Origin: Veillonellaceae bacterium SB90
Lineage (GTDB): Bacteria; Bacillota; Negativicutes; Selenomonadales; Selenomonadaceae
Assembly (NCBI GenBank): GCA_902364065.1
Contig: CABJCJ010000006.1
Coordinates: forward strand, 43,495-107,494
DNA: 64,000 bases
Reading direction: 5' to 3'
The position numbers were made by a program, and so were the translations under genes. Below the pieces are notes generated by a model. That model searched no databases and was not told the DNA's origin. It was given only the letters and a program-made list of their open reading frames with translations. Positions 1 to 8,712 of the stretch are shown here, one piece after another; the stretch's first letter is position 1; every line of letters begins with the position of its first letter.

Positions 1-1
1 C

Positions 2-2071
2 GATGCGCCTTCCATCACGCTCAATGGGCAGGAGCTCAAGAGCGTACATGGCATGATGCGTTACCGCGACAGCGTCCTGAGCGTCGATCAGTTCGGCTTT
101 CAGCAGAACGAGGGCCAGTATGCGCTGGTCATGTCCGTTGATATGGCTTCGCATGACGCCAGCGGCCATGTCAAGGTGGAAAATGGCGATATCAACGCCA
201 TTTCGGCCGTGCTGAATCTCAAGAATGATATCGTGACGGGGCGCTTGACAAGCGATATTGATGTTGGCGGCACGTATGACAATCCCAGCCTTACCGTGGT
301 TGGCACGATGCCGGAGGGACAGGTGGCCGGCTACGATATCCACGATGTGGCGCTCAACCTGCATCTGCTGGACTCGGTCATCTACATCGACGAGCTCTCG
401 GGCAGTCAGGGCACGGAAGGAAGCTTCTCGGCCGACGGCTCCGTGACGATCGGCGGGCCCATTGCGGCTACCTTTACGGCACGCAATCTGGCGCTCGGCA
501 TGTTCACGAAGTCGGCTGGGCTGCAGCGCGATGTGCACGGCACAGCCGATATCGATGCCTCCTTTGGCGGCACGACGGGCAATCCGTCGGCCGATGTCAC
601 GATTGTCGGCCGCAACGGCGGCTTTGAAGGCTCGGTCTTCGATTCGCTCTCCGGCGTGTTCCACCTGAAGAATGGCCTGGTCAATGTCGAGAATGCCAGT
701 GTCAAGAAGACCATCAACCAAAAGGATTACGAAGCCAGTGCGCATGGCATCGTGCCGCTGCGGGCTCTGACGTCGACGGGCGATGACCCGAGCGATGATT
801 ACGAGCAGATCAAGCTCGACGTGCGGCTCGATCAGGCGGACCTTTCGCTGCTGCCGTTTGTCTCAGATCAGGTGGATTGGGCGCTCGGCGCCACCAAGGG
901 CGGCCTTGAGATCACAGGCACGGTGGCACACCCGCTCATCAACGGCAGCGTGGCGGTGCCGTCCGGCGCCATGAAGCTTAAGCCGCTTGAAAAGCCCATA
1001 ACGGATATGGCGATGGAGCTTGATTTTAACGGGAATAGCATGACAGTGCGAAACTTTTCTGGTAAAATGGGCGAAGGTACCTATGATGTCCAGGGTACGC
1101 TGGAAATGGCAGGGCTCAAACCCTCCAAGTACAATTTCACGCTGGATGCCAAGGACCTGGACATCGAATGTGAATTCTTCCGCGGACCGCTCAACGCTTC
1201 GCTGACGGTGAGCAATGACAAGTTCTTTGGCAGGGAGATGCCGAAAATCGCCGGCGCCGTCAATCTCGGCAACTGCACGATTTCCGTGCCGTCACTGCCG
1301 GAAGGAGACAGCTCTCTGCCGGAAGTGATGCTGGACCTTGACATCAATGTCGGGGATAAGGTACATGCCTACAGCTCGTATCTTTACGATATGTATCTGA
1401 CGGGCAAAGTTCATTTCGGCGGCTCGACCGCTCACCCGAAATCGTCGGGCACGATTTCCGTCAAGCGCGGCGGTACCGTCAGCTATCTCAAGACGGCTTT
1501 CAATGTAAGAGAGGGCGCGGCCTACTTCAATCAGGTGGATTCGTTCCTGCCGAGTATTGTTTTCCTGGCCGATACTCGCCTGACGCAGGCCAAGGTATAT
1601 TTGGCACTCAGCGGTCCGCTCGACAATATGACGCTGAAGCTCACGTCGTCGCCGGAGATGAGCCAGACGGAAATCATCCGCATGCTCACGCTGCGCGACG
1701 CATACAAGAACGGTGATGCCAATCTCGATGCCGGCGATCTCCTGATTGTGGGCCTGCAGATGAGCTTCTTGTCCGAGGTTGAGGATGCCATGCGCAACAT
1801 GCTTTGGCTTGACCGCTTCACGATTGCGCGCGGCAGTGGCTCGGATTTTGATCATCACGATGAGGAATCGAACAAGGATCTCGATGTCTACCATGTCGAG
1901 ATGGGCAAGTACATTTCCGATAAGGTGATGCTCAAATACGTCCAGCAGATTGGCGGCAACGACATGCACCGCTTTGGTGTCCAATACGATATGAACGACC
2001 GACTCGGGCTCACGCTCGACCGGGAGTCCGATGATTACATCGTGGGCGTGGAGGCACGCATCCGTTTCTGA
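2..2071 (+). CDS. tamB: TamB family (DUF490) protein, C-terminal part
   Basis: The reading frame is already open at the window edge, so only the last 689 residues are present. The visible part is a long run of beta-strand-rich repeats with a G/D pattern, ending in a TamB/DUF490 C-terminal domain and a terminal Phe (VEARIRF), as in proteins that contact the outer-membrane assembly machinery. TamB/AsmA-like proteins bridge the inner and outer membranes and move phospholipids or assist outer-membrane protein insertion. Here it lies upstream of bamA, with no tamA in view. The neighbours support the family call; the exact role in this lineage is inferred. Confidence 0.85.
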   Translation, partial: DAPSITLNGQELKSVHGMMRYRDSVLSVDQFGFQQNEGQYALVMSVDMASHDASGHVKVENGDINAISAVLNLKNDIVTGRLTSDIDVGGTYDNPSLTVVGTMPEGQVAGYDIHDVALNLHLLDSVIYIDELSGSQGTEGSFSADGSVTIGGPIAATFTARNLALGMFTKSAGLQRDVHGTADIDASFGGTTGNPSADVTIVGRNGGFEGSVFDSLSGVFHLKNGLVNVENASVKKTINQKDYEASAHGIVPLRALTSTGDDPSDDYEQIKLDVRLDQADLSLLPFVSDQVDWALGATKGGLEITGTVAHPLINGSVAVPSGAMKLKPLEKPITDMAMELDFNGNSMTVRNFSGKMGEGTYDVQGTLEMAGLKPSKYNFTLDAKDLDIECEFFRGPLNASLTVSNDKFFGREMPKIAGAVNLGNCTISVPSLPEGDSSLPEVMLDLDINVGDKVHAYSSYLYDMYLTGKVHFGGSTAHPKSSGTISVKRGGTVSYLKTAFNVREGAAYFNQVDSFLPSIVFLADTRLTQAKVYLALSGPLDNMTLKLTSSPEMSQTEIIRMLTLRDAYKNGDANLDAGDLLIVGLQMSFLSEVEDAMRNMLWLDRFTIARGSGSDFDHHDEESNKDLDVYHVEMGKYISDKVMLKYVQQIGGNDMHRFGVQYDMNDRLGLTLDRESDDYIVGVEARIRF

Positions 2072-2104
2072 TGATGAAATGATAATGGCAGAGGAGGTGA
2101 GACG

Positions 2105-2737
2105 ATGCGTCTGGATCAGTACATGAAAGAGTTGAACCGGGTTCAGCTGCTGGAACCGGAAGAAGAACGGGCGCTTTGGCAGGCCTTCAAGGAAGAAAAC
2201 GATACAGCGGCAAGGCAGCGTCTCATTGAATCTTATCAGCCGCTGGTCTTCAAGCAGGCCATGCCATTCTCGCACCTCACCTGCATCATGGATGTCATCC
2301 AGGAGGGGACGGTGGGGCTCATCGAAGCTGTGGAGCGCTATGACCATACGCGCGGTGTGGCGTTCAGCCTGTTCGCCGTACACCGGATACGCGGGCGGAT
2401 GCTGGATTTCCTGCGGCGGGAAGGTCGCGTGGACATCGCCTGCATGGAGGAGACCCTGGAGGATGCCAGCGGCAATCTCAAGGAGAATCTCGTCGATACG
2501 GCGGCGTCCGTTTCGGAGCAGGCGGAAAGCCACGAGCTTTCCGGCCGCCTGCATCAGGCCATGGAACGCCTGCCGGCCAAGGAACGGGCCGTTTTGGAGG
2601 GAATGTATCTGCGCAGCGAAGACGCGGCACAGATGGCGGACAGCCTGCAGGTCAGCTCTTCTCATATCTACCGGCTGCAGAAAAGCGGCATTCGCCGCGT
2701 GCGCGGCATGCTGTCGCGTTTCATGCAATACTGGTAA
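2105..2737 (+). CDS. Sigma-70 family RNA polymerase sigma factor
   Basis: A 210-residue protein with sigma region 2 at about residues 40-115 (core DVIQEGTVGLIEAVERYD, then FSLFAVHRIRGRMLDFLRR) and region 4 at about 155-205 (LPAKERAVLEGMYLRSED followed by a helix-turn-helix). There is no region 1.1 and no clear region 3, so it is an alternative sigma factor, closer in layout to the FliA/SigF group than to ECF factors. The start is preceded by AGAGGAGGTGAG. It sits 33 bases after tamB and may be co-transcribed with it. Its regulon is unknown; an envelope role is suggested only by location between tamB and bamA. Confidence 0.88.
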   Translation: MRLDQYMKELNRVQLLEPEEERALWQAFKEENDTAARQRLIESYQPLVFKQAMPFSHLTCIMDVIQEGTVGLIEAVERYDHTRGVAFSLFAVHRIRGRMLDFLRREGRVDIACMEETLEDASGNLKENLVDTAASVSEQAESHELSGRLHQAMERLPAKERAVLEGMYLRSEDAAQMADSLQVSSSHIYRLQKSGIRRVRGMLSRFMQYW

Positions 2738-2895
2738 ATTAAAGCAAAATAGTAAGAAAGCATTGATTCTGCAAGAAAAACATGCGTAATAGCGCTGTAT
2801 TCCCTGTCATTGCCGGATTCGGGCTGTCAGGATTTTGAACGTCCGGCAGATATTATATCTATCGCAGATATGATGAAAGGACAGGAGGGTGTGCC

Positions 2896-3474
2896 ATGAA
2901 AGACCAGAACCAAAGGCAGCGGCATCATATCCGTGCTGCCAGGGACTGGCTGGGCAAGGCGGAGCATTCGCTGGCAGAGGATAACGAGGTCCGGGGCGAG
3001 CTGAAAGTCATGCTGGCCAAGGCGGAGCTCGCGCAGGCCCGGCAGGGAGCTGGAGCCGGTCCCCTGCGACGATGGGGGCGGCGTCTTCTGCCGGCCGCAG
3101 CGGCGTTCCTGATCGCTGGCGGCGGCTGGCTGGGACTTCAGCTTGTTCAGCCAGGCAGGCCGCCTGCACTGGCTGTGGAGAATGCGCCCAGTACTCCTGA
3201 GACGCCTGCGGCAGCCTTGCCGCAAGCAGCGGAAGATTCGCCAATGGCGGCTGCGGATGATGCGGTTTCTTCGGAACCTGTGTCACAGCCCCCCGTTTAT
3301 GCGTCTTCTGAGGCAGCTGCGCATCAGCCGGCTGCGCCTGTGCCAGGCCCTGCGGCACTGCCTGCCGCGCAGGAGCAGCAGGCTCCGGGCAAGGCCCCAA
3401 GCAAGGCCCCAGCCGTTCCCAATGATAATATGCAGAAGTTGATGCAGACAGCAGGCAAGGCCCTGCGCCAATGA
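2896..3474 (+). CDS. Hypothetical single-pass membrane protein with Ala/Pro-rich tail
   Basis: No known family was recognised. The 192 residues divide into a charged helical N-terminus (about 1-55), one hydrophobic segment at about 61-82 (LLPAAAAFLIAGGGWLGLQL), and a long Ala/Pro/Gln-rich, probably disordered tail. The arrangement suggests a cytoplasmic helical domain, one inner-membrane anchor and an extended periplasmic tail. The start has GGACAGGAGGG upstream. It lies between the sigma factor and bamA, so it could be an envelope linker or act with the sigma factor; neither is shown by sequence. Confidence 0.7.
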   Translation: MKDQNQRQRHHIRAARDWLGKAEHSLAEDNEVRGELKVMLAKAELAQARQGAGAGPLRRWGRRLLPAAAAFLIAGGGWLGLQLVQPGRPPALAVENAPSTPETPAAALPQAAEDSPMAAADDAVSSEPVSQPPVYASSEAAAHQPAAPVPGPAALPAAQEQQAPGKAPSKAPAVPNDNMQKLMQTAGKALRQ

Positions 3475-3513
3475 GCCTGCACCGATGAAAGAAAGATTTA
3501 GGAGGTTTGACCT

Positions 3514-5526
3514 TTGAAGAAACAGAACTATAGATCTCTTGCCTATGCCGTCGCTCTGGCCATGAGTTTCTCCGCAGTTCCCGGTACTTCGTGGGCTGCA
3601 GAGAGCGGAGCGGATAGTTCTGCCGCAGCTGTGCAGGCTGCATCGGCAGAAAGCACTGCGGCTGCTGCTGCGCCTGCAGCTTCTTCTGCGGAGCCGGCTG
3701 CTGCTGAGACGGCGGCTGCGCCTGCCGGCTCCTCTGCGCCGGCCGCCACGGCTGCTGCGGCATCTGACGGGGCAGCATCGGCGGAAGCGGCGAAAGCGGC
3801 AGGGAATGATGCAGGCAGCGTCGACGACCGCATCGTGGACTGGGGGAAATCCCGTCCGCAGGAAGATGCCGTCAGCAAGCTCATGAAGCAGTACGAAGGT
3901 CAGACCGTTGTCGATGTGGTCTTTGACGGCACGTCGTCTCTGACGGAGGGCACGGCCAAGGCCGCGATTTCCATGAAGGCCGGGGATATGTTCACGAGCA
4001 AGGGGCTCGATGCAGACCGGGAGAAGATTTACAATACCGGATATTTCTACGATCTTTACCCGACGTTTGAGCAGGTGCCGGAAGGCGTGGTCATCACCTA
4101 CCATGTACTCGAGAACCCGGTGCTCAAGGGCATCAAGATTGAAGGCAATACGGTTGAGAGCAATGAGACGCTCTACCCGCTGATCACGGTGAAGCAGGGG
4201 GCCATCCTCAACAGCCGTGAGCTCAATGCGAATGTCATGGCTCTGCAGGAGCAGTACCGCCGCGACGGCTATATCCTCGCCAAAATCACGGATATGAACA
4301 TCAACAAGGAGGGCATCCTGACACTGAAGATCAACGAAGGTGTCCTCGAGGGTTATAAAGTCAAGGGCAATACGAAGACGAAGGAGCGCGTCATCCTGCG
4401 CGAGATGCGTCAGAAGCCGGGTGAACCGTTCAACTCCAAGCTGGCCCGCCGCAGCATGCAGCGCGTCTACAACCTCGGTTTCTTCGAGGATGTCAACATC
4501 AAGATGAATCCGGGTGTCGAGCCCAATGCCGTCGTCATGGAGCTCGATGTCACGGAGAAGCGCACGGGCTCCTTCGGTATCGGCGCCGGCTATTCCAGTG
4601 AGGATGGCGTGCTCGGCATGGTCTCCATTGGTGATACGAACTTCCGCGGCACGGGCGACGCTGTCAGCCTGACGTATGAGAAGAGCGGCGATGACACGGA
4701 TGCCCAGGGCTACACGTTCTCCTACCGCCGCCCGTGGCTCGACAAAAAAGAGACGGTCGGCACGCTGCGTCTCTACAACCGCACGTATGAATATGATGAT
4801 TACAACACGGACGGCGATCTCACCGAGTCGTACATGCGCAAGTATTCCGGCGGTGAGCTGACGTTCGGCCGCCCAATCAGCGAGTATTCGACGAATTACC
4901 TGACGCTGCGCAACCGCACGGATTCCTACAAGCGTCATTCTGACGACGGTATTGACCGCAGCAGGCCGGAATATGCAGACTGGCGTGCCAATAACTTCGG
5001 CCTGACGCGCAGCGTCACGTTCCAGAATGTCACGGATACGCGCGACAACGTTTACAATCCGATGAGCGGCAGCCGCATGAGCCTTTCCGGCGAGTTTGCC
5101 GGCCTGGGCGGCGACTTCACGTTCCAGAAGTATACGGTTGAAGGACAGCATTACATCCGCGCCGGTCATGCGCAGGTATTCGCCCTGCGCGCCAGCTACG
5201 GCTACGGCAACGGCGAGATTTCCGAGTTCAACCAGTACCGCGTCGGTGGCCAGAGCTCGCTGCGCGGTTACCGCGAAGATCAGTTCCGCGGTGACCACAT
5301 GTTCCTCGGAACGGTGGAATACCGCTTCCCACTCATGAAGAAAGTACAGGGCGCACTGTTTACGGATTGGGGCAATGCCTGGGACAGCGGCCTGACGCCG
5401 GATGATCTGCACGGCAGCATCGGCGTGGGCCTCTCGCTGACGACACCGATTGGACCGCTGCGCTTTGATTACGGCTGGGGCGAGGATGGCGGCCGCGTGC
5501 ACTTCACGGTTGGCAGCTCGTTCTGA
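3514..5526 (+). CDS. bamA: BamA (Omp85) outer-membrane protein assembly factor
   Basis: A 670-residue Omp85 protein that inserts beta-barrel proteins into the outer membrane. It starts at TTG 3514, supported by TTTAGGAGG upstream. After a signal peptide (1-30) comes an Ala-rich low-complexity stretch (about 31-105), then three POTRA-like domains (about 128-205, 206-280, 281-350) and a 16-strand-type barrel. The barrel has the loop 6 signature LRGYR and a C-terminal Phe (HFTVGSSF). E. coli BamA has five POTRA domains, so this is a shorter periplasmic arm. Flanking skp and lpx genes fit. Confidence 0.95.
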   Translation: MKKQNYRSLAYAVALAMSFSAVPGTSWAAESGADSSAAAVQAASAESTAAAAAPAASSAEPAAAETAAAPAGSSAPAATAAAASDGAASAEAAKAAGNDAGSVDDRIVDWGKSRPQEDAVSKLMKQYEGQTVVDVVFDGTSSLTEGTAKAAISMKAGDMFTSKGLDADREKIYNTGYFYDLYPTFEQVPEGVVITYHVLENPVLKGIKIEGNTVESNETLYPLITVKQGAILNSRELNANVMALQEQYRRDGYILAKITDMNINKEGILTLKINEGVLEGYKVKGNTKTKERVILREMRQKPGEPFNSKLARRSMQRVYNLGFFEDVNIKMNPGVEPNAVVMELDVTEKRTGSFGIGAGYSSEDGVLGMVSIGDTNFRGTGDAVSLTYEKSGDDTDAQGYTFSYRRPWLDKKETVGTLRLYNRTYEYDDYNTDGDLTESYMRKYSGGELTFGRPISEYSTNYLTLRNRTDSYKRHSDDGIDRSRPEYADWRANNFGLTRSVTFQNVTDTRDNVYNPMSGSRMSLSGEFAGLGGDFTFQKYTVEGQHYIRAGHAQVFALRASYGYGNGEISEFNQYRVGGQSSLRGYREDQFRGDHMFLGTVEYRFPLMKKVQGALFTDWGNAWDSGLTPDDLHGSIGVGLSLTTPIGPLRFDYGWGEDGGRVHFTVGSSF

Positions 5527-5585
5527 TGCTGACTGCCGGGTACCATCTGCCTGCGCCAGGGCTTGAAGGAAAGAGGGGATCAACC

Positions 5586-6878
5586 ATGCCGGTGCGTTGG
5601 CTTTGCTTGCTGCTGGCATGCCTGTGCTTCCTGCCGGTCCGGGCGCAGGCTTCTGCACGCGTCGATGCGGTGACGACGGTCGTTGAGGCCGATTCCGGCG
5701 TGCCGCCGCTCGTGCAGCAGCGCATGGAGACAAGCGTCCGCGTCATCGCGGAGCAGCTGCTCCTGGGACGTCCCGTGGCAGACGTGGCGGCAGACAGCGG
5801 GACCCAGGCGGAAGTGATCCGCCAGGTGTTCGACAAGGTCCTCGTCGGCTACACCGTGCGGGGCGTCGACATCGAGCCCGGCGAGAACGTGCGGGTGACG
5901 GCGCATCTTTTGCCCTGGTCGGATGTCATCCGCACCATCGAGGTGGATACGGCAGTCGAAGGCATGCCGCCAGCCGTAGAAGAGCTCGTGCGGCAGGATC
6001 TTGCCGATGTGGATGGCGTGTTTTCCGATGCGCTTTACGGGCTGCCCGTGGCGGCGACGGACTGGACAAACGGTGTGCTCAAGCATCATCTCAATGATTT
6101 CCTGGCCGAGCATCTGCCGGAATTCCGCGGTGACTTCGAGGTTGATACCACGGGGGATACGGCGCATGTGCATCTGACCGTTTATCCGCGGTTGCCCGTC
6201 GTGCGAACGATAGACCTGTCGATGCGTTCGGATACCATCCCGAACCTCACGCTGCTCAATCACCGCCAGCTCATGCAGGAGCATGTCGACCAGCTGGTCG
6301 GCGTGCCTGTTGCCTTTGTGGCGCGCCATCGGGAGGCTTTCTCGGATTCCCTGGCCAAAGGACTTGACAGCCAGCCGGATTTCAAGGCCCTGCACATGAA
6401 GAGCCGCGTGAGCATTGAGCCGGCGGAGCGCATGCAGGTGATGAGCCGTTCCGATACGGACCGTTACCGCCTGCGGCTGACGGGCTGGCTGGATATCGAC
6501 CGCAAGGATGACGATCATCACGATCAGCAGGACAATCTGCGCTTCCGCCTGCATGCGGGGCGCGTGATCGGTCCGCGCGACGAAGTATTTCTGCAGTTTG
6601 ATTTCATGCCGCAGAATGTCAACTGGGGCTGGGAAGCCGGCTACGGCTATCGCATCGGCGTGGGAACGGAAGCGCAGCTGCGCTACGATATGCGCCGCAA
6701 GCGCCCCGTGCTTGGTGCCTTCCAGCAGCTCGCGCCGCGCTGGGGTCTGCGCTATGAATACCGGTTTGCCGATAAGCTCGGTGAGGCCGGCCTCTCATTC
6801 AAGGTACATGATTTCCTCAATCTCGAGTATGTGCGCGATGCCGATCAGGGCTGGTTCCGTCTCATAGGAAATTTCTGA
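5586..6878 (+). CDS. Uncharacterised outer-membrane protein, POTRA/barrel-like
   Basis: A 430-residue protein with a clear signal peptide (WLCLLLACLCFLPVRAQA). The start at 5586 is chosen over an in-frame codon at 5526 because of AGAGGGG upstream and the signal peptide. The central region shows repeated alpha/beta units (for example YTVRGVDIEPGENVRVTAHL and VVRTIDLSMR) that look POTRA-like. The last 130 residues alternate aromatic and polar residues and end in WFRLIGNF, typical of an outer-membrane barrel. I recognise no named family. Placed between bamA and skp, it probably works in outer-membrane biogenesis; this is inference. Confidence 0.7.
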   Translation: MPVRWLCLLLACLCFLPVRAQASARVDAVTTVVEADSGVPPLVQQRMETSVRVIAEQLLLGRPVADVAADSGTQAEVIRQVFDKVLVGYTVRGVDIEPGENVRVTAHLLPWSDVIRTIEVDTAVEGMPPAVEELVRQDLADVDGVFSDALYGLPVAATDWTNGVLKHHLNDFLAEHLPEFRGDFEVDTTGDTAHVHLTVYPRLPVVRTIDLSMRSDTIPNLTLLNHRQLMQEHVDQLVGVPVAFVARHREAFSDSLAKGLDSQPDFKALHMKSRVSIEPAERMQVMSRSDTDRYRLRLTGWLDIDRKDDDHHDQQDNLRFRLHAGRVIGPRDEVFLQFDFMPQNVNWGWEAGYGYRIGVGTEAQLRYDMRRKRPVLGAFQQLAPRWGLRYEYRFADKLGEAGLSFKVHDFLNLEYVRDADQGWFRLIGNF

Positions 6879-6895
6879 CGGGTCAAACCGCATGC

Positions 6896-6924
6896 TTGTA
6901 GACCTATGCGAAGTTTGTTATAAT
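6896..6924 (+). promoter_or_regulatory. Sigma-A type promoter for the skp/lpx genes
   Basis: TTGTAG (6896-6901), 17 bp spacer, TATAAT (6919-6924). It lies 40 bases before the first skp-like gene, so it can start a transcript separate from bamA. Confidence 0.7.
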
Positions 6925-6963
6925 AAACGTGTTTCTGTGGAATCACAAAAAGGAGAAGAGAAA

Positions 6964-7428
6964 ATGGTTAAGTTACAGAAGAAACAGGTCAAGATCATCA
7001 GTGTACTCATTGCACTCGTCTTTATCGGTTCGGTCGTGGCCCTGGCCCTGACGCAGTCCGGCTCTGGCATCGCCAGCGCGGCAAGCTCCAACGTCGGTGT
7101 CGTGGATTACCGTCAGATTGCCCAGCAGCATCCGCAGCTCCAGAGCGCCAATGCAGAGATGCAGAAAGCCGTTCAGGATGCTCAGAAGGAGTTTGAGGAG
7201 AAATCCGCAAACATGAGCGATCAGGAAAAGAACGACTACTATCAGCAGACGCAGCAGCGCCTCCAGCAGAAGAACCAGGAGCTCATGGAGCCGATCCAGA
7301 AGAGCATTGAGGATTCTGTCAAGAGCGTAGCCGAAGCAAAGGGCCTCTCGGTTGTCCTGGAGAAGAGCACGGTCGTATATGGCGGCCAGGATATCACTCA
7401 GGATGTCATCAATAAGCTCAGCAAATAA
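6964..7428 (+). CDS. Skp/OmpH family periplasmic chaperone (paralogue 1)
   Basis: A 154-residue OmpH-family protein. It has an N-terminal hydrophobic segment (about 12-33) followed by the OmpH opening motif VGVVDYRQIAQQHP, a Gln/Glu-rich coiled coil, and a closing strand region with VVLEKSTVVYGGQDITQDVI. Skp binds unfolded outer-membrane proteins in the periplasm and hands them to BamA. The ATG at 6964 has AAAAGGAGAAGAG upstream and lies just downstream of its own promoter. It is the closest of the three paralogues here to canonical Skp in length. Confidence 0.85.
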   Translation: MVKLQKKQVKIISVLIALVFIGSVVALALTQSGSGIASAASSNVGVVDYRQIAQQHPQLQSANAEMQKAVQDAQKEFEEKSANMSDQEKNDYYQQTQQRLQQKNQELMEPIQKSIEDSVKSVAEAKGLSVVLEKSTVVYGGQDITQDVINKLSK

Positions 7429-7453
7429 TCCCTGCGGGTCATATCAGTCGTTG

Positions 7454-7483
7454 AGTACCGAGCCATTTATTGCGCTCGGTACT
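7454..7483 (+). repeat. 10-bp inverted repeat between skp paralogues 1 and 2
   Basis: AGTACCGAGC (7454-7463) and GCTCGGTACT (7474-7483) with a 10-base loop. No T-run follows, so it is not a normal intrinsic terminator; it could be an RNA stability or processing hairpin, or a protein site. A weak promoter-like pair (TTGTAA 7486, TATCAC 7509) follows. Confidence 0.5.
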
Positions 7484-7534
7484 ACTTGTAAGGACGAGTT
7501 GTCACCGGTATCACAGTGAAGGAGGACACGGCCC

Positions 7535-8659
7535 GTGGAAGAGCAGGACAAGCCGGAGAACGCCGGGGGAAAACAGCCTGGCCTTTGGCAGAAAAAGCGC
7601 AGGGAAATCATCCTGGGAGTGGCAGTCGCCCTTGCTCTCGTGTTCCTCGGCGCCTGGGGCCTGCGGGCCCTGATGCCGGGCAAACCGGCTGCCACACAGA
7701 CGGCTGCCGCGACCGTCGGCCTTGTCGACATGCAGAAGGCCATGGAAGCGCATCCGGATTATGAGAAGCTCAAGGATTTGCGCGCTCAGTACCAGCGCCT
7801 GTCCCTTTCCCTCAAGGATACGGCTGCTTTGCCGCCGGTGACGGTGCAGCCGCCGCAGACCGACTCCAAGCCGTTTGATGATTCTGTCTGGCAGAAGAAT
7901 GCACAGGCGGTCATCGGCGGCAGGACGGAGCTGGAGCGCGAGGCAAAAGCCGTCGAGAAGGCGTATCGGGAAGCACATCAGGAGGAATACGAAAGCCGCC
8001 GGAAGGCCATTGATGAGGATTACCGCCTTGCCATCTTCAACCTCAATCTGAAGATCGACAACCAGAAGGCCATGCATCATCCCTGGACGAAGCAGGAGGC
8101 GCTTGACCAGGAAAAGGCGGAATGGGAACAGGAACGCGCGAACCTGCAGCAGGAGCGCGGCATGCGTCAGGCGGAGCTTGAGCGCCAGTGGAACAAGCAG
8201 GTCGCCGCGTATGTGCAGTCGGTGATGGGGCCGAAGCTTGCCGAATGGAAACAGAAGGCGAAGGACTCCATGGCTGAGCGGCAGTCCGGCGCCATGGCCA
8301 AGCAGTCTGAAGTGCAGGCGCGCAATACGGAGGCCATGCAGCAGCAGATGGACGTGTCGCTGAATCTTCAGCAGCGCGAGGCCATCAAGCAGCAGCTTTC
8401 GGAGCTCCAGCAGCAGATCGAGGCGCTCGACACGCATATCCGCAACGATATTGCCGGCAAGGCAGCCAAGATCGCCATCCTGCATCATTTCACGCTGATC
8501 CTGGCAACGCCGGCGGAGAATCTTGAGTATGCGCTGCCCCTGGGCGGCACGCCAGATCCCGATATGCAGCGGTTCTATCCCGTCATCGGTACGGATACCG
8601 AGGATGTGACAGACGAGCTCGTCACAGAGATAGGCACCATTTCTTCTGAGGAATCATGA
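7535..8659 (+). CDS. OmpH-like membrane-anchored coiled-coil protein (paralogue 2)
   Basis: A 374-residue protein starting at GTG 7535, with GAAGGAGG upstream. A transmembrane anchor (about residues 25-46) follows a short basic N-terminus, so the bulk is periplasmic. The OmpH-type opening VGLVDMQKAMEAHPDYEKL is clear. The rest is far longer than Skp: a Gln/Glu/Arg-rich coiled coil to about residue 310, then a small globular end with an OmpH-like IAILHHFTLILATP strand. It has no cleavable signal by eye. Likely a tethered holdase or spacer for outer-membrane protein transit; the function is inferred from family and position. Confidence 0.7.
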   Translation: MEEQDKPENAGGKQPGLWQKKRREIILGVAVALALVFLGAWGLRALMPGKPAATQTAAATVGLVDMQKAMEAHPDYEKLKDLRAQYQRLSLSLKDTAALPPVTVQPPQTDSKPFDDSVWQKNAQAVIGGRTELEREAKAVEKAYREAHQEEYESRRKAIDEDYRLAIFNLNLKIDNQKAMHHPWTKQEALDQEKAEWEQERANLQQERGMRQAELERQWNKQVAAYVQSVMGPKLAEWKQKAKDSMAERQSGAMAKQSEVQARNTEAMQQQMDVSLNLQQREAIKQQLSELQQQIEALDTHIRNDIAGKAAKIAILHHFTLILATPAENLEYALPLGGTPDPDMQRFYPVIGTDTEDVTDELVTEIGTISSEES

Positions 8660-8712
8660 CGATCCTTTGTATCAGATATTGACATTATATAGAGAAAGAA
8701 GCGAGTCATAAA

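Noticed and set aside
3283..5733. Long open frame of about 816 codons on the - strand opposite bamA
   Set aside because: The protein is Arg/His/Leu/Ala-rich without family motifs; it is a by-product of GC-rich codons in bamA on the + strand.
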